Below are positions 46,441 through 57,832 of a DNA stretch of 57,832 nt, piece after piece; position 1 is the first letter of the stretch; the number at the start of each line of letters is the position of its first letter. Made by a program: the position numbers and the translations under genes. The DNA is from Purshia tridentata (lineage: Eukaryota; Streptophyta; Magnoliopsida; Rosales; Rosaceae): contig QANT01005462.1 in the NCBI GenBank assembly GCA_003254885.1, positions 1 through 57,832 of the forward strand, given 5' to 3'. Under the pieces are notes generated by a model, which saw only the letters and a program-made list of their open reading frames with translations, searched no databases and had not been told where the DNA came from.

Positions 46441-49400
46441 ATGCCATTGAAGCCCTTCAACTCCCTCAGCATCGCCTTCATGTTGGGTGGCGCATTCTTG
46501 GTCCTCTTCTTATGTAGCTTCCTCGAATTCCCTTCTTTATTAACCTCAATCCAACAACCCATCAAAGATCCCACTCCATCTCTGACCAAGTCCACCACGC
46601 CAGACCCATTTACCAATTTGATCACTACCTTCAGGAAATGGGACTCTCAAGTGGGTTGTGCCCATTTCAGAGAGAAGCACCAGGCTTTGATCCGAAATGG
46701 GTCTTCTTCTTTGCAACAAGTTCTCGGTGAATCTGAGTGTGGGAACCCGAAGATGCACCATGTTAGCGTCTTGGTCAAAGGGTGGACTTGGATTCCTGAT
46801 AATTTGGATAATTTGTACTCGTGTCCATGTGGGTTGAGCTGTTTGTGGACTAAATCTGCAGTTCTTGCTGACAAGCCTGACGCCTTATTGTTTGAGACTA
46901 CTACGCCTCCGCTTCAGGTACTCCATTTTTCTTCTTTTGTTTTTCAAGTTTAGTACAACCGTTGGTTTTTGAAGATTCCAGCTTCTAAGGAATTGCAGAA
47001 GTTGCTGATCTTTAGGTGTCTTCGTATGTGATTGAATTTGTTATTTTATTTTATTATGGTTAGCTAGTTACTCTGCAGATCATGAGAGAGTCTGTTGAAG
47101 ATCTAAGAGGCAGTCAACGATATTTAAACATTGTGGTTATAAGCCAATAGAAATTGCAACTATGCCTAATTTTGGTCAGTTAACATTGCAATTGAGAACT
47201 TTAAAGATAACTGCTCATGCTATTGTATCTGGAGCTAGATTTTCAAGAGATGTTAAATCTTTCCCGGTCTATACTTTGGGTTACATGTAGAAAAACAAAA
47301 TTCACTCTTTAGTATAAACTTAATAATCCAAAAATATTTTGTTTTCATTCCATACTCTTAGTTCTCATATATAAGGCAAAGGAGTATAAACTTAATAATC
47401 CAAAAATATTTTGTTTTCCTTCCATACTCTTAGTTCTCATATATAAGGCAAAGGATACAAAATGATAAGCAAAAATATTAGTACAAAGAAGACCCCCCTC
47501 CTCTCCCTCTCCCATTTTCAGTGTTGGGGTTATGGGAGGGAGGAGGGAAGGGCTAGATTCCAAGTAGGTCAAGAGCTATAGTATTCAGGTGCTGGTCCAT
47601 GCTTTTACATGAAAATTTTCCAGGGTGAATAAACAGCTTAGATGTTAGCACTATTTGCTTATTTTTCTTAGTGAAACCATTACAAAACCATTTTCAACTA
47701 AATCCACAACTGCTCTTTGGAAGCTACTCCTCCCCTCTTCCCCCTCCCAAAAGAACAAGGAAAAAGTAGATACGTATATGCAGTCCAATGTTATAGGCAT
47801 CCCAAAACCATACTTGGTCCTTGGAACTAGTATTTCCCTTCCTTTAACACATCTTTACTGGTTGCTGCCACTTATGTTCCTTATAGGCGCATTTTGTTAT
47901 TCAGTGCCTTCATAAACACAGTTAACATTTTTACTAATTCTCCAAAGTTTTTTTGGCATGCATCAGGTTTTTTTGGCTCTTGTGTGCCTGCAATTTATTG
48001 GGGGCTCGCCTTCTTTCTTTATTACATTGCTTCTTTATTTCTTAAAATTAAAAATTAAAAATTAAATTAAAACAGAAAAAATTATTCCTCGAACTCATAA
48101 TTTCAAGGGTAGCTCATGCCTTACCTCACTTTGTCACACGTGTATTTCCCTTTATAAAATTCATGAGTTTTGAATTGTCTACTACATATTTAACCTCTAG
48201 TTGTCCATTGGCATGCAAATGAATTGGAATAGATCTAGGTTAAAAATTGGCAAAATGTATCTTCAGCTAACTAAATTAGCTAGGTTGGTCTACGGTTGGA
48301 AAATTAACTAAATGAATAAAGTATTATTTTTGTGGAAAGAAGAAAATGACATTGCTGATGATGATAGTGGCATTGACGTCTGTATGGTATTATTGTTATC
48401 CCAATCATTTAAAAGGAAAAGTTGGAAGAATACAATGGTTTTACTAGACTCTGTGTCCTTGGAAGTCTCTGTGTTTCACCCCTCCTTTCTCTATTTTCCT
48501 CTTGTGTCTTAGAAGTTTCTCACTTTCCTTCTCTTGCAGCATACAGCAGCTTATTTCCTAATGAATCTCTTTTATGCGCATCCAACACTATGAGTCTCTG
48601 GTAGGAATCTTATGGTGATCCTATAAATTCCCTTTTGTAACAATCAGTATCTGATGCACATAAAGTGCACCTTTTTTAACATATCCTCAAGTTAGCAAGT
48701 TGTTCATTTGGTGGCGGTGGCAAAGCAAGGGAATGAAGTTAAGAAGGCTCTATTGACAGCAGTGTGTGGATAAATCATGGTTGCTGTGCTGAATGTGGGT
48801 GACTGCTATGTTGGAAGAACATATGGGAAAATCATTCAAGTAGATTAAAACTTTCCATAATCCAAAATTGAGGCAGGATATAAATTAAGCAAGAACCAAG
48901 ATCAACTTCAGAATTAATTTAAGCTTTGAAGTTCATTCAGCATGCACACCAATTGACACATATTAGGAAATTAAAGTATGAAATCAACATGAAAGAAGTT
49001 AATTAAGTTCCTCAAAAATTTCAGAAATTAGGTGGATACAATGACTGAGTAGACTCATTGAGGGTTTCTTCAATTTCAATGCAAGTCTTAAATCCTTTAT
49101 AGACTACTGTGCATAGTGATTACCAAAAGTAGATAATAAGCTGTATGTAGGATTCAGACTCTATGTAGGATTAACCTCTTAAAAAAATAATGACAGAGAC
49201 TGGATTCACTTCAGGGGCTTACCCTCAGATTTGGCTTCGTACCAAAGTTTTCCATTGCAGGAATGTTAGAGACTAGAAAATTGTCTGATAACTATTTGTA
49301 TTCTTCAATTCATTTCCTGCTTTTAGGCACTTACATGTATTTATACTCTACAAGATGCCTCCCCTTTAGACTAGTATTAAAGGGTCCCAATTACAAAAAG

Positions 49401-50696
49401 GACTTCCTAATCTCCTTAAACATACCTGATGCTGTGATTCATTATAGCCTAATAAATGTCTTTACTTGCATTATATTTGTATTCATTTCATTTTATTCAA
49501 TAATTATACATACTGTACAAATTGGTAATGAACTCAGAAATTGGAGCATATTCTATAATTTTATGCATAATGGGTTGAGGTGACCACTTCTAAGTCACCT
49601 AGAATAGATCGCCATAGATTTTGCAAGCTACAAATTCTTCTAATTATGATTATTTAGGGTTAGAAGGCTATTATGGTCAGCAGTCTAGCTACATGTCTTA
49701 TATATGCATTACCTACATATATAGTTCTCGTTACTTAGTTTGCTTTGCATGTCGTTTTCTTGATTTACTTCATTGCCATTCTCTGTTTTATTATTATTAT
49801 TTTTTTTTGGTTTTTGTAAGAGACGCACAGGAGATCCACTTCGTGTGTACATGGATCTTGAGGCTGGCAGGAAGCGATCTGGCGTTGAGGATATATTTAT
49901 TAGTTATCATGCCAAAGATGATGTGCAGTCCACTTATGCGGGTGCACTCTTTCACAACGTTCGAAATTATCATGTGTCTTCTTATAAAAACAATGTAAGG
50001 ATTTTGCTATTTTTTCTTTCTATGTTATTTTTATTACTTTTTACTCACTTCCTTTCATCTTCTCCGCACCATATACATTTTCAATATATACCATAAGCTT
50101 GATGACTTTATCTGGGAATCTATTTTAAGGATACACTTGTTTATTGGTCATCATCGCGTTGTCTGCCTCAAAGAAATAAGCTTGCACAGAAGCTACTGAG
50201 CTTACTACCTCACCATTCATTTGGAAAGTGCTTGAACAATGTCGGTGGCTTGGACGTGGCCCTTTCTTTCTACCCTCAGTGTGCCAATGATGCCGGTGTC
50301 ACCCAAAAATGGTGGGACCATTTACATTGTGCCATGTCTCACTATAAGTTTGTTCTAGCTATTGAAAACACAATGACGGAGAGTTATGTGACAGAGAAGC
50401 TATTTTATGCTCTAGATTCCGGGGCAGTTCCTATCTATTTTGGAGCCCCTAATGTCTGGGACTTTGTCCCTCCCCATTCAATAATTGATGGCACTAAATT
50501 CAGCAACTTGGAGGAATTGGCTTCTTATGTGAAGGCCCTTGCTAACGACCCCGTTGCCTACGCCGAGTACCATGGTTGGAGAAGATGTGGCGTGTTGAGT
50601 AACTATGTAAAAACTCGTGCCTTGAGCCTTGACACATTGCCATGCAGACTGTGTGAGGCTGTTAGCAGAAAAGGGGGAAGAAATGGAAAAGGGTAG
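46441..50696 (+). CDS. FUT13: alpha-1,4-fucosyltransferase (GT10), Golgi
   Basis: Three exons, 46441-46917, 49821-49994 and 50130-50696, give 405 residues. It is a type II membrane protein: short cytosolic tail, one span (SIAFMLGGAFLVLFLCSFL, about 10-28), Pro/Thr-rich stem, then the GT10 catalytic domain. Landmarks are CGLSCLWT, the DLEAGRK stretch, ISYHAKDDVQSTYA, and the GDP-fucose-binding alpha-1,3/4 motif FVLAIENTMTESYVTEKL ... GAVPIYFGAPN. The Cys near the end fit conserved disulfides (LPCRLC). FUT13 adds alpha-1,4 fucose to build Lewis a epitopes on complex N-glycans in the Golgi. The first ATG is used; the frame upstream has only a GTG. Intron 1 is 2.9 kb, long for this window. No defect seen. 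Confidence 0.93.
47311..47454. repeat. 72-bp tandem repeat in FUT13 intron 1
   Basis: Units 47311-47382 and 47383-47454 start AGTATAAACTTAATAATCC and differ at a single base (TTTTCATTCC/TTTTCCTTCC). Recent duplication inside the intron. Confidence 0.95.
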
Positions 50697-51122
50697 TGAA
50701 ATTTTGGTCTTTTCTGTCTCAGTTGGACTTTTTTACTGATAGTGATCATAGCGATTGGGGATTTATCATTTATGCAAATCCAATTTGTATGGTTATGCGT
50801 AAATTGTATACAAGTAAAAGTGACACATGTATTGAAACAGAAATCAGACTGACTGTACAGCCGAAGAGATCCAAAATTTAACCAAAAGCCGAATTTTATT
50901 CTTATTTTGTTTAATTTTTTCTCCAACTGATTTTTAATCAGACTGAATAATGTCTTTGATAAATGAGACGAGAAGGAATGTGATGTTTGCGACATGGAGT
51001 TACCAGACAGTAGACACCATCTGGTAATTTTAGGGCTTATTTTGACACTATTTTTACAATATGCCGTGTATGACTTAATTAAATTTTAGAGGACAATTGG
51101 CCAAAAATTAAAAAATAGAGGT

Positions 51123-51403
51123 AATGAACAATTTGCTCCTTGTAGTTTGGGTGTTTTTCAATTAGGTCTATATAGTTTCAATGTTGTTTCAATTTTTACA
51201 ATTAGTTGTTTCTAATTTACTTTTGTTTACCATTAAGGTTAAAGTAAAAAATGCATTTAACTTCGTCTAAAAAATTGATGAATTTTTCAATTTGTCCTTA
51301 ATTGTAAGCAAAGGTAAAAGGTACTTTATTGAAAAAATTGAAACTAGGGAAACCTAATTGAAAACAACACCCAAACAACTAGGATCAAGTTGGTCATTTT
51401 CCC
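51123..51403. mobile_element. MITE with long terminal inverted repeats
   Basis: The left arm 51123-51190 (AATTTGCTCC, TTGTAGTTTGGGTGTTTTTC, AATTAGGTCT) pairs with the right arm 51335-51403. The reverse complement of the right arm reads ACTTGATCCT, AGTTGTTTGGGTGTTG, TTTTCAATTAGGTTT. Total size is about 280 bp with no ORF. The structure and wording fit a Mutator-type MITE. A clear 9-bp target duplication was not identified. Confidence 0.65.
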
Positions 51404-51870
51404 TTAATTTTATATATTACTGGTAATCTATCATTGTCATGGACCTCATGGTATATTGGTGTGATTTCATGGAGTTCATAAATTTTGGGCTTATAAGAGT
51501 GCAAGACTTCAATTTGAGGTTTGACTGCTAAAACTTAAAGCCTAGAAACTAAATCGAATCCTTGAAAAAACAACAAATAATTGTACCTCAGTGAAAAAAT
51601 CGTAATTGTCTTGCAATCACAATTGATTTTGTAAATAATAATAAAGATTATTTGGCCAATCATTCGATCAGACTACCGATCCATGAGTAGAAGTGTGTTT
51701 ACCAAACTTAAAAGTTGGCACCTACCTAATGACTAAAGTTTAGTAGTTAAAATGCAAAAAAGAGTTGGATATACTATTGAATCTCAACTAAACCTAAATA
51801 ACTCAATTCACGAAGAATGAACTTATTAAATGCACATTAAAAGTTGTAAGCACATATAATTAGAGAGCTG

Positions 51871-52030
51871 TATCATAGGTCGGGTCAGTGAAAAAAAGAA
51901 AGAAAGTACAATAGGTCAGGCCAAACACTTTTGAAAACATAATTTATCAAAACACTCAATTGTTTTACTTTATAGGTATATCATAGGTCGAACCAGTGAT
52001 AAAAACAAAGTACAATAGGTCAGGCCAACT
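51871..52030. repeat. imperfect 106-bp direct repeat
   Basis: TATCATAGGTCGGGTCAGTG ... ACAATAGGTCAGGCCAA at about 51871-51925 recurs as TATCATAGGTCGAACCAGTG ... ACAATAGGTCAGGCCAA at about 51977-52026. Possibly a retroelement LTR fragment. Confidence 0.7.
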
Positions 52031-52935
52031 CGAATGCAGCACGAGCACGGCTCGTTTAAAGTTGATCCAGTTCGTACTTATGGGACAACCTGGGCCAATG
52101 TTTTATATCCCATTAGGTTGGCCGATACGAGCCGCCTTCAGTTGGGCTGACCTGAACTCGTTATGGGTTTGGGCAGACTCATTTAAATTACTTTTCTCAA
52201 AATTTTTTCAAATTTCAATTTAATTGAAGGATTTCCCAAAAACTAAAATACAACCTTATATATTCTACAAAATTAGTCATTATTAATTGCTATTTTCTAA
52301 AAATAAATTTTATCATTAATTTTTTTAATGAAATTGTTATCTTATAAAATGTATGTGAGAATATTCCAATTATACAACTAATTATAAGTGAAATATTAAT
52401 TTCTCACGAAGACTGTTGAACAACTTACAAAATTTAATTAATAATTTTTATTAAAACTTAAAATTTTAAAATAAATTATCAACACAAACTCAGTACTATC
52501 CGTTATGGGCCAAATTGGGCTTAAAGTTTAAGATAATTGGCCCGAGCACAGCATGAGCCCGTTTTAATATTGCTTTGAAAGACTAGATTTTATTTGGCCG
52601 GAAGTTCAATTCTATGTATATTAGAAGCATCCACACACGTTATGCATGCTGATGGAAGTTCATGTAGATAGAAAGTTGGGTTTAGAATGTTTTTACCTTT
52701 TCTTTTAATAGTATAGATATAGACAAACCCACAATTACCATTCAAGAAATTGCATGCTTTAAGCTATATTTGCTTTAGAATGTGAACATGATGTTTTCTT
52801 CAAGCATATGTTGATGGTTCTATTCAATTCAATGCATAAATAGGTTGTTGCCTATCAAAGAAACAAATAAATTGCATGCTTTTTTGTTTTTTTGATGTGA
52901 TATTGCATGCTTATTGTGGCCTAAAATTCTAGTAG

Positions 52936-53470
52936 TTATATTTGATCCTCTTGATCCTCTTCCTTGTGAAACTTCCAAACCGAAGCCATAAGTCCATTGG
53001 AGGTTGAGCGTTTAGACTTTTCATCCCTTTTGATCTGCATTTTCAACTTATATTGTTAGCGGAATTAATTACAATTTAGAATGTAAATAAAATTAATACG
53101 TGATCTTACTTTTTTTCTTGGATTGCTCTTGGGGATCTTCATTGTCTTCAACTCGTTTGGTCTATTCTCTACATATTTCTTTAATTGGTCCTCATTCATG
53201 GTATCTATCATTTTGGTCTGTCAAAATAAGATGAAGAACAAAAAATTACTCCTAGATTTCATCTATCTATTCCAATCCAAGTTGAATTATAAATTAATAG
53301 CATTATAAATTGAAAGATATATATGTTCATACCCATGATTTGAGGTCTTCTAATTGTTTTTCCAAGACCTCTGCCTCCTTGTCTGCAAGGCTTTTTCTCT
53401 CCTCCCACGAAATAGCTTTAGGTTCTATTGTTGTCTTCGATTTCTTCTTTCCTTCCCTTATTGTAGACAT
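52936..53470 (-). CDS. small uncharacterised three-exon gene
   Basis: Minus-strand exons 53470-53333, 53217-53110 and 53034-52936 join at two clean GT-AG introns, all in phase 0, to a 114-residue protein. The N-terminus is Lys/Thr-rich (MSTIREGKKKSKTTIEPK). Next comes a charged helix likely to be a short coiled coil (SWEERKSLADKEAEVLEKQL), a middle block (MNEDQLKKYVENRPNELKTM), a basic NLS-like stretch (PRKKIKRDEKSKRS) and a tail NGLMASVWKFHKEEDQEDQI. No signal peptide or membrane span. I do not recognise the family. The basic runs suggest a nuclear or nucleic-acid-binding protein, but that is inference. Three open exons with consensus junctions in AT-rich DNA are unlikely by chance. Confidence 0.65.
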
Positions 53471-55250
53471 TATCTTCTACTAATTTTCCACCTACTATAG
53501 AGATTGTCAAAGAACCGAAGTAATCTTGCAATGAAATTTATGCAAATTAATAATGGATATGAATTAAAGAGAAGTAAAGTAAAGGTAGAAAGAAAAACGT
53601 GAATAAAGGATTGATGATTGATGATTGGCGTTACATAGTGTTCAGCTCATGTAGTGAGATGTTTGGTCAAGTCTTATAACAAGCAAAACCATTTTGAAAG
53701 GAAAACATGATGGTATAGAAATGTGAAGAAAGTGATGGTATAAAAACGTGAAGAAAGTGAAGGTACATAAATGTGAAAGCAAAACGTGAAGAAAGTGATG
53801 GTTGGTTTAGAAACGTGAAAGCTAGATATCTTTTTGATTGGGTTGAAGGTATTTAGTTATATAATAAATTTTGAAAATGAATCATACTTATTAAGGCATT
53901 TAATATTGCGTGTCTTAAATAGGGGTGGGCTGCATATGGTCATGGGGTGGGTTGCATAGTCTGCATATATGGCCCTCAGGGTGGGCTGCATATGAAGTTG
54001 AGCTGCTGGGGGGTGGGATGAAACTATTTGGGCTCTAAAATATGCATAGAAATAAGGACAAATTACACCTATAGTCCTTATAGTTTTCATGATCTTTCAG
54101 TTTTGGTCAAATAAAACAATTAGTGAAAAAAGACAAGCAGCTAAAATCCCATTACTTTTCAGTGTACCACTCTCAGTCTCCCATTATTTTTTTTCAATCG
54201 TTGAATTTTGAGATTTATTGAAGAAATTAGACAAAATTATCACACAAAATGAATGCACAATAGAAAGCCAACACACACATAAAAGTGGCTTGTAAAAGTG
54301 TGGTGATGACCCACTTGGAAGCCTAGCAAATAGTAATCAATTGGGCAAGTAAATCTATGTCCATGATATAAAATCAGTCCAGCCCATTTAAGGGACTTAA
54401 CATAACGGTATCAACTCTTTTTTTTTTTTTTTTTAATCTTCATAAAAATATCAACTCATTCACCTTTGAATAAACTTTAATAATCTATATATCTTTTTAT
54501 CAGTCTTTTCCATATAAAGCAAACAAACATTCGATCCTGACCCTATAAATATGTGGTTTAATGAAAAGGAATAATACACTCAATTCTCCTAATTTTCTTC
54601 TTCTCTTTTTTTTTTTAATTTTTTTTTTCACATTTTGGTGCTACTAGTCAATGAAAATGAATGGGCGAAAGGAAAGAGGAAATGAAAATTGAAAAGACCT
54701 CGTGATCCATGTTTAAAGGTCATTCAACTTATACAATAAAGCTTTGCAAAGTTTGGTGATCTTATATGATATCTAGGTGGTATTATCATACATATTATCA
54801 ATTGTGGTAAAATCAACCATATGATGCATTCAGTTTTAATTTAATATGAAAAATGGATAAGATGTCATTGTCTATAATATTGGTCATTATAATGTTAATT
54901 TTCAAACTGGGGTTGACAAATGCTTGCTCATTCACCTAATCATTTCACAGTAGTCATTTTCTCTTCATGACTTTGGTAAAACCTTCCAATATAATGACTA
55001 TTATAAAATTGTAATTTCCTATATATATCGAGTCAATTAACTTTAAAGATCGAAGCGAGACAAAACTATAATTTCAGACATAAATATATAAAATAAACTT
55101 TTTTAAATTGATATTTATAGTTTTATGTGGAACGAGATTTCAAAATTTAATTGGAAAAAAAACATAAATAAAAGAAAAAAAGTTTGGGAAGTGTACCCGA
55201 ATCTATGTGATATATGTTGACTCTGAACCTCCTTTACTTATTATTGTCGT
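53471..55250. other. intergenic, upstream of the small gene
   Basis: 53700-53820 holds three imperfect copies of an ACGTGAAGAAAGTGATGG-like unit (near 53722, 53748 and 53788). 53920-54030 repeats GGGTGGGCTGCATATG. The rest is AT-rich with no gene seen. Confidence 0.4.
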
Positions 55251-55419
55251 TGGAATTGAGAAGCCTCGCAAGCTTGTAAGGGGAAATGCTAATTATTTTT
55301 GGTAAATAGATCTTCAATTTTTGCACTGAGCTGCTTGCTTTAGTTCTTCTTCTAGAGTTTTCTTCTGGTTGTTTGTATGCGTTTTTTTTTTTTTTNTTTT
55401 TTTTTTTTTGAGTGTGTAT

Positions 55420-56660
55420 TCATTTGCCTCCTCGTTAGTATCGTTTTCTGGGCCTTTTCTGGTTTGGGCTGGTTTTTTATTTATTTATTTGTATTTCAGT
55501 TTTTATGTATTTTCAATGAATTATTCTAAAAAATTAAAAAAAGCTCTGCACTGTATTTCACAATATATAATAAAATATTCACCTTTTCTCTTATTAGCAT
55601 TTTAAAAATAGTATTTATTATATACATTTATTAATTTGATTACAGTTATATAATTACTCAATTTTTTATTTGTCTTTCTTTTTTCGTATAAATAAACTTT
55701 GAAGGAGGCCTAAAAAAAGACAGCCTAAATTACGAGACCAAATTCTAGAGTAGGCTCAAAATGAGCAAGAATACACTTCGCGGCTTTGATACTATGTCAA
55801 AGCTTTATGCGCCTAACTCATTTTTGAAACCGGCTTATAAAAGGAGGGTTGTTCAAAGTTTATACATTATAAAATCCAACTGCATCTGAGCGATAAGGGA
55901 TATTTAATAGATGTTATAGTGTGATAGGGTCGGAAAGGTGGGCTAGAGTGGTGGTAAATAGAAGAGAAGGAAGGGACATTTTTGAAAAGGTTGGAACTTA
56001 GAGGCAAAAGGAAGCTAGGGGAAAAGATGAGCTTGGGCAAATTTTATTCAATAGCGTTTTTATTAGAAGCGTTTTTGTTAGAAATATATAAAATTTTTTT
56101 AAAAAAAAATATAAGTGCTTTTGTGCATATAATTGAAAGTACTTTATGAGAAAAAACTTATCAGGTGCTTCTTCAAGAAGTGCTTTTATAATTCAAATTT
56201 TTTTTTTGTCAAACACAAGTAAAAACGTTTTCTAATAGTAAAAAACGCTTTAAAAATTTCTAAGAGCACTACCAAACAAGTTCGGAGTATGCTTGCAAGC
56301 TTGTTATGGAGGAGTGCTGTTTAGTTTGGTCAATAGACCTTCTTGTCTCCTTGTTAGTCCCGCTTGTATAGCCTTTTCTTGTTTGGGAGAGTTTGTCATT
56401 TTTTTAACTTTTATTTCAATTGTTATGTGTTCCTGTTTTTCGGCTTTGTCCTGGTCTTATTATGCCCTTTTTAATGAACTATTGTCAGACCGAAAAAACA
56501 AAAATGCTTGGAATAATATTTTCATAGTACATAAAAAATTATTTTTGCCAACTTTTACCTTATTAGCATTTTGAAAATACTATCATTATGTATATATTTA
56601 TTTGGTCATGGTTAGATAATTAATCAATTATTATTTAATCACTTTTTTTTTTAATTTTGT
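55420..56660. repeat. two diverged copies of a LINE-3'-end-like sequence
   Basis: Copy 1 (about 55420-55680) and copy 2 (about 56335-56660) share TCGTTAGT/TTGTTAGT, GCCTTTTCTNGTTTGGG, TTATTTCA ... TTATGT, AATGAANTATT and TATTAGCATTTTNAAAATA in the same order. Wording such as TTTTTAATGAACTATTG before an A-rich stretch is like the 3' ends of plant LINEs. No ORF. An undetermined base (n) lies at 55396 in a T-run just before copy 1. Confidence 0.5.
56040..56285. mobile_element. possible hAT-type MITE remnant
   Basis: Repeated GCGTTTTTATTAGAAGCG / AGTGCTTTT / AAAACGCTTT words and an ACCAAACAAG end near 56270 resemble common plant hAT MITEs. It lies between the two LINE-like copies. Ends are not certain. 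Confidence 0.35.
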
Positions 56661-57832
56661 ACCTTTGCTTTGATAATTATGTATATATAAAGAAAATAAA
56701 AGCATAAAAATAATAAAAGGTGAACAAAAATATGCAAAAATCGGAGTGTGAAATTCTTACTTACACAGCTCACTAAATAAAATAAACATTAAATTGGATA
56801 GCATTCAATTCACGTAACTTTTTCTTTTTAAAACCATATTTATTTTTTCAGTAATTCCAAACTTTTTGTTTTTGAATGTAATAATATCTCAATTTTGACC
56901 TGTAAGAAACCAAACCCTCCTTTTTGTATCTTAGGCCAAGTAATGTGGTATTTATTGTCTTTTTCTTCAATTTATTTATTTAGTTTTTTGTGTTGTGCAC
57001 TATATTTGACCATACATATATCCCAACTGTATTCCTGCCAGATTTTAAAAGAACGACAACAAACTTATCTGTCCCTACCAACTTGCTTTGCTCCCCAACT
57101 TGAGGACCATGTGGAAAATGCTTTTGTTTTCTATTGGATTATTAAACATTTCAAAAATGTGATTAAATTATTTAATGCTTATTTCGTTTTCTTGTGTTTA
57201 TGGCATATTTTGGAATTTGGGATCCCTTGACTTGTATATATCAACCGATACTTTACGAAAAATAAGGATAGACATAACTTATTGCTTACTAGTTTGACGA
57301 TAGCTTTTTTTTTTTTTGGGGGGACCTAGATCCCTTCCTTTATTGCCGCAAAGCTGGTACCGGCCTTCAATTTTATCTTTTAAATACAATCTCTCTCTTC
57401 GTATTCTTTTTTTTTTACTCTATAATTAAAAGATTAGATTAGAGCCTACTAGTCTTGCAGAGAAACAAATTAGGGGATCCGGGTCTTTTTTTGAGACTGT
57501 GGTTGTCTACATTATTATGTAAAGGAGAGTAATGAGTTGTCGATCATGCTTCTTGCACCAACTTAATATTTGTTATTTCAGTTTGTTTTGTTATAAATGT
57601 TTCCAAATGTAAATACTAAGATAACTAAATTCATTTATATCAACTAAGATAACTAATTAAATTTATTTATTAAATAATTTTTGGTAATCAATTTTTTTGA
57701 ATTCAGGAACTTTTTTGACCTAAGAAGATTGGGTCATTCACTAAATAAAATGGTTATTGACAATCAAAATAGAACCAAAAACTTAAGTGTGGGGGGCCAA
57801 AATATAAAAACAAAAGATCAAATAAAAGAAGA
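56661..57832. other. AT-rich terminal intergenic DNA
   Basis: No gene, RNA gene or clear element recognised. Open frames here are short and low-complexity. Confidence 0.4.

Larger units (their letters stand above)
50697..52935. other. intergenic 3' of FUT13, repeat-rich
   Basis: No gene is supported. It holds the 280-bp foldback at 51123-51403 and a direct repeat at 51871-52030 (both listed). 52090-52160 and 52500-52560 contain GGGC/CGAGCC-type words seen in degenerate plant retroelement LTRs. The remainder is AT-rich. Confidence 0.4.

Noticed and set aside
1-57832. CRISPR arrays, bacterial operons, phage or plasmid features, tRNA or rRNA genes
   Set aside because: Spliced plant nuclear DNA throughout; no spaced repeat array, and no cloverleaf or rRNA core sequence was recognised by eye.

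Overview
This is a stretch of flowering-plant nuclear DNA. The genes have many short exons with GT-AG (rarely GC-AG) introns, the intergenic DNA is AT-rich and full of transposon debris, and the gene families are plant-specific or plant-typical (class V chitinases, RALF peptides, a type-B response regulator, PDIL5-2, a Lewis-type fucosyltransferase). A woody eudicot such as a member of the Rosaceae is my guess from the style of the repeats; nothing here proves the family. Exon maps were built by hand from splice sites and reading-frame continuity. Every multi-exon CDS listed closes in frame.

Layout. 1-3.9 kb: two head-to-tail Helitron-like elements on the minus strand. The complete one carries broken first-exon or internal-exon fragments of at least three host genes (TRAPPC4-like, DCL-like, UGNT1-like). 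4-9.6 kb: a GH18 cluster. It holds a dead minus-strand gene that looks like a chitinase-related receptor kinase (kinase 3' exon plus a catalytically dead GH18 fragment), then two intact class V chitinases facing each other. 11.2-14.6 kb: a plastid-type calcineurin-like phosphoesterase (9 exons). 18.2-20.9 kb: an ABHD17-like serine hydrolase (5 exons). 22.8-25.2 kb: two tandem RALF peptide genes. 27.2-30.5 kb: a type-B ARR cytokinin-response transcription factor (6 exons). 30.9-32.3 kb: a terminal-inverted-repeat type element rich in a GAAATTTCG motif. 32.7-36.7 kb: PDIL5-2, a membrane protein disulfide isomerase (5 exons), with a decayed Ty1-copia element in its largest intron. 38.2-44.2 kb: a CCA tRNA nucleotidyltransferase (15 exons). 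45.6 kb: a frameshifted last exon of a BET1-like SNARE. 46.4-50.7 kb: alpha-1,4-fucosyltransferase FUT13 (3 exons). 52.9-53.5 kb: a small three-exon gene of unknown function. The last 4.3 kb is AT-rich repeat and transposon remnant with no gene seen.

The genes do not form one pathway. Themes that recur are defence and cell-surface signalling (chitinases, receptor-kinase remnant, RALFs), secretory-pathway functions (PDIL5-2, FUT13, BET1 remnant) and hormone response (ARR). I found no convincing new molecular system. The observations most worth following are the gene-fragment-carrying Helitron pair, the CHRK-like pseudogene, the unannotated three-exon gene, a near-perfect 109-bp foldback, and a duplicated splice acceptor in the CCA enzyme gene.
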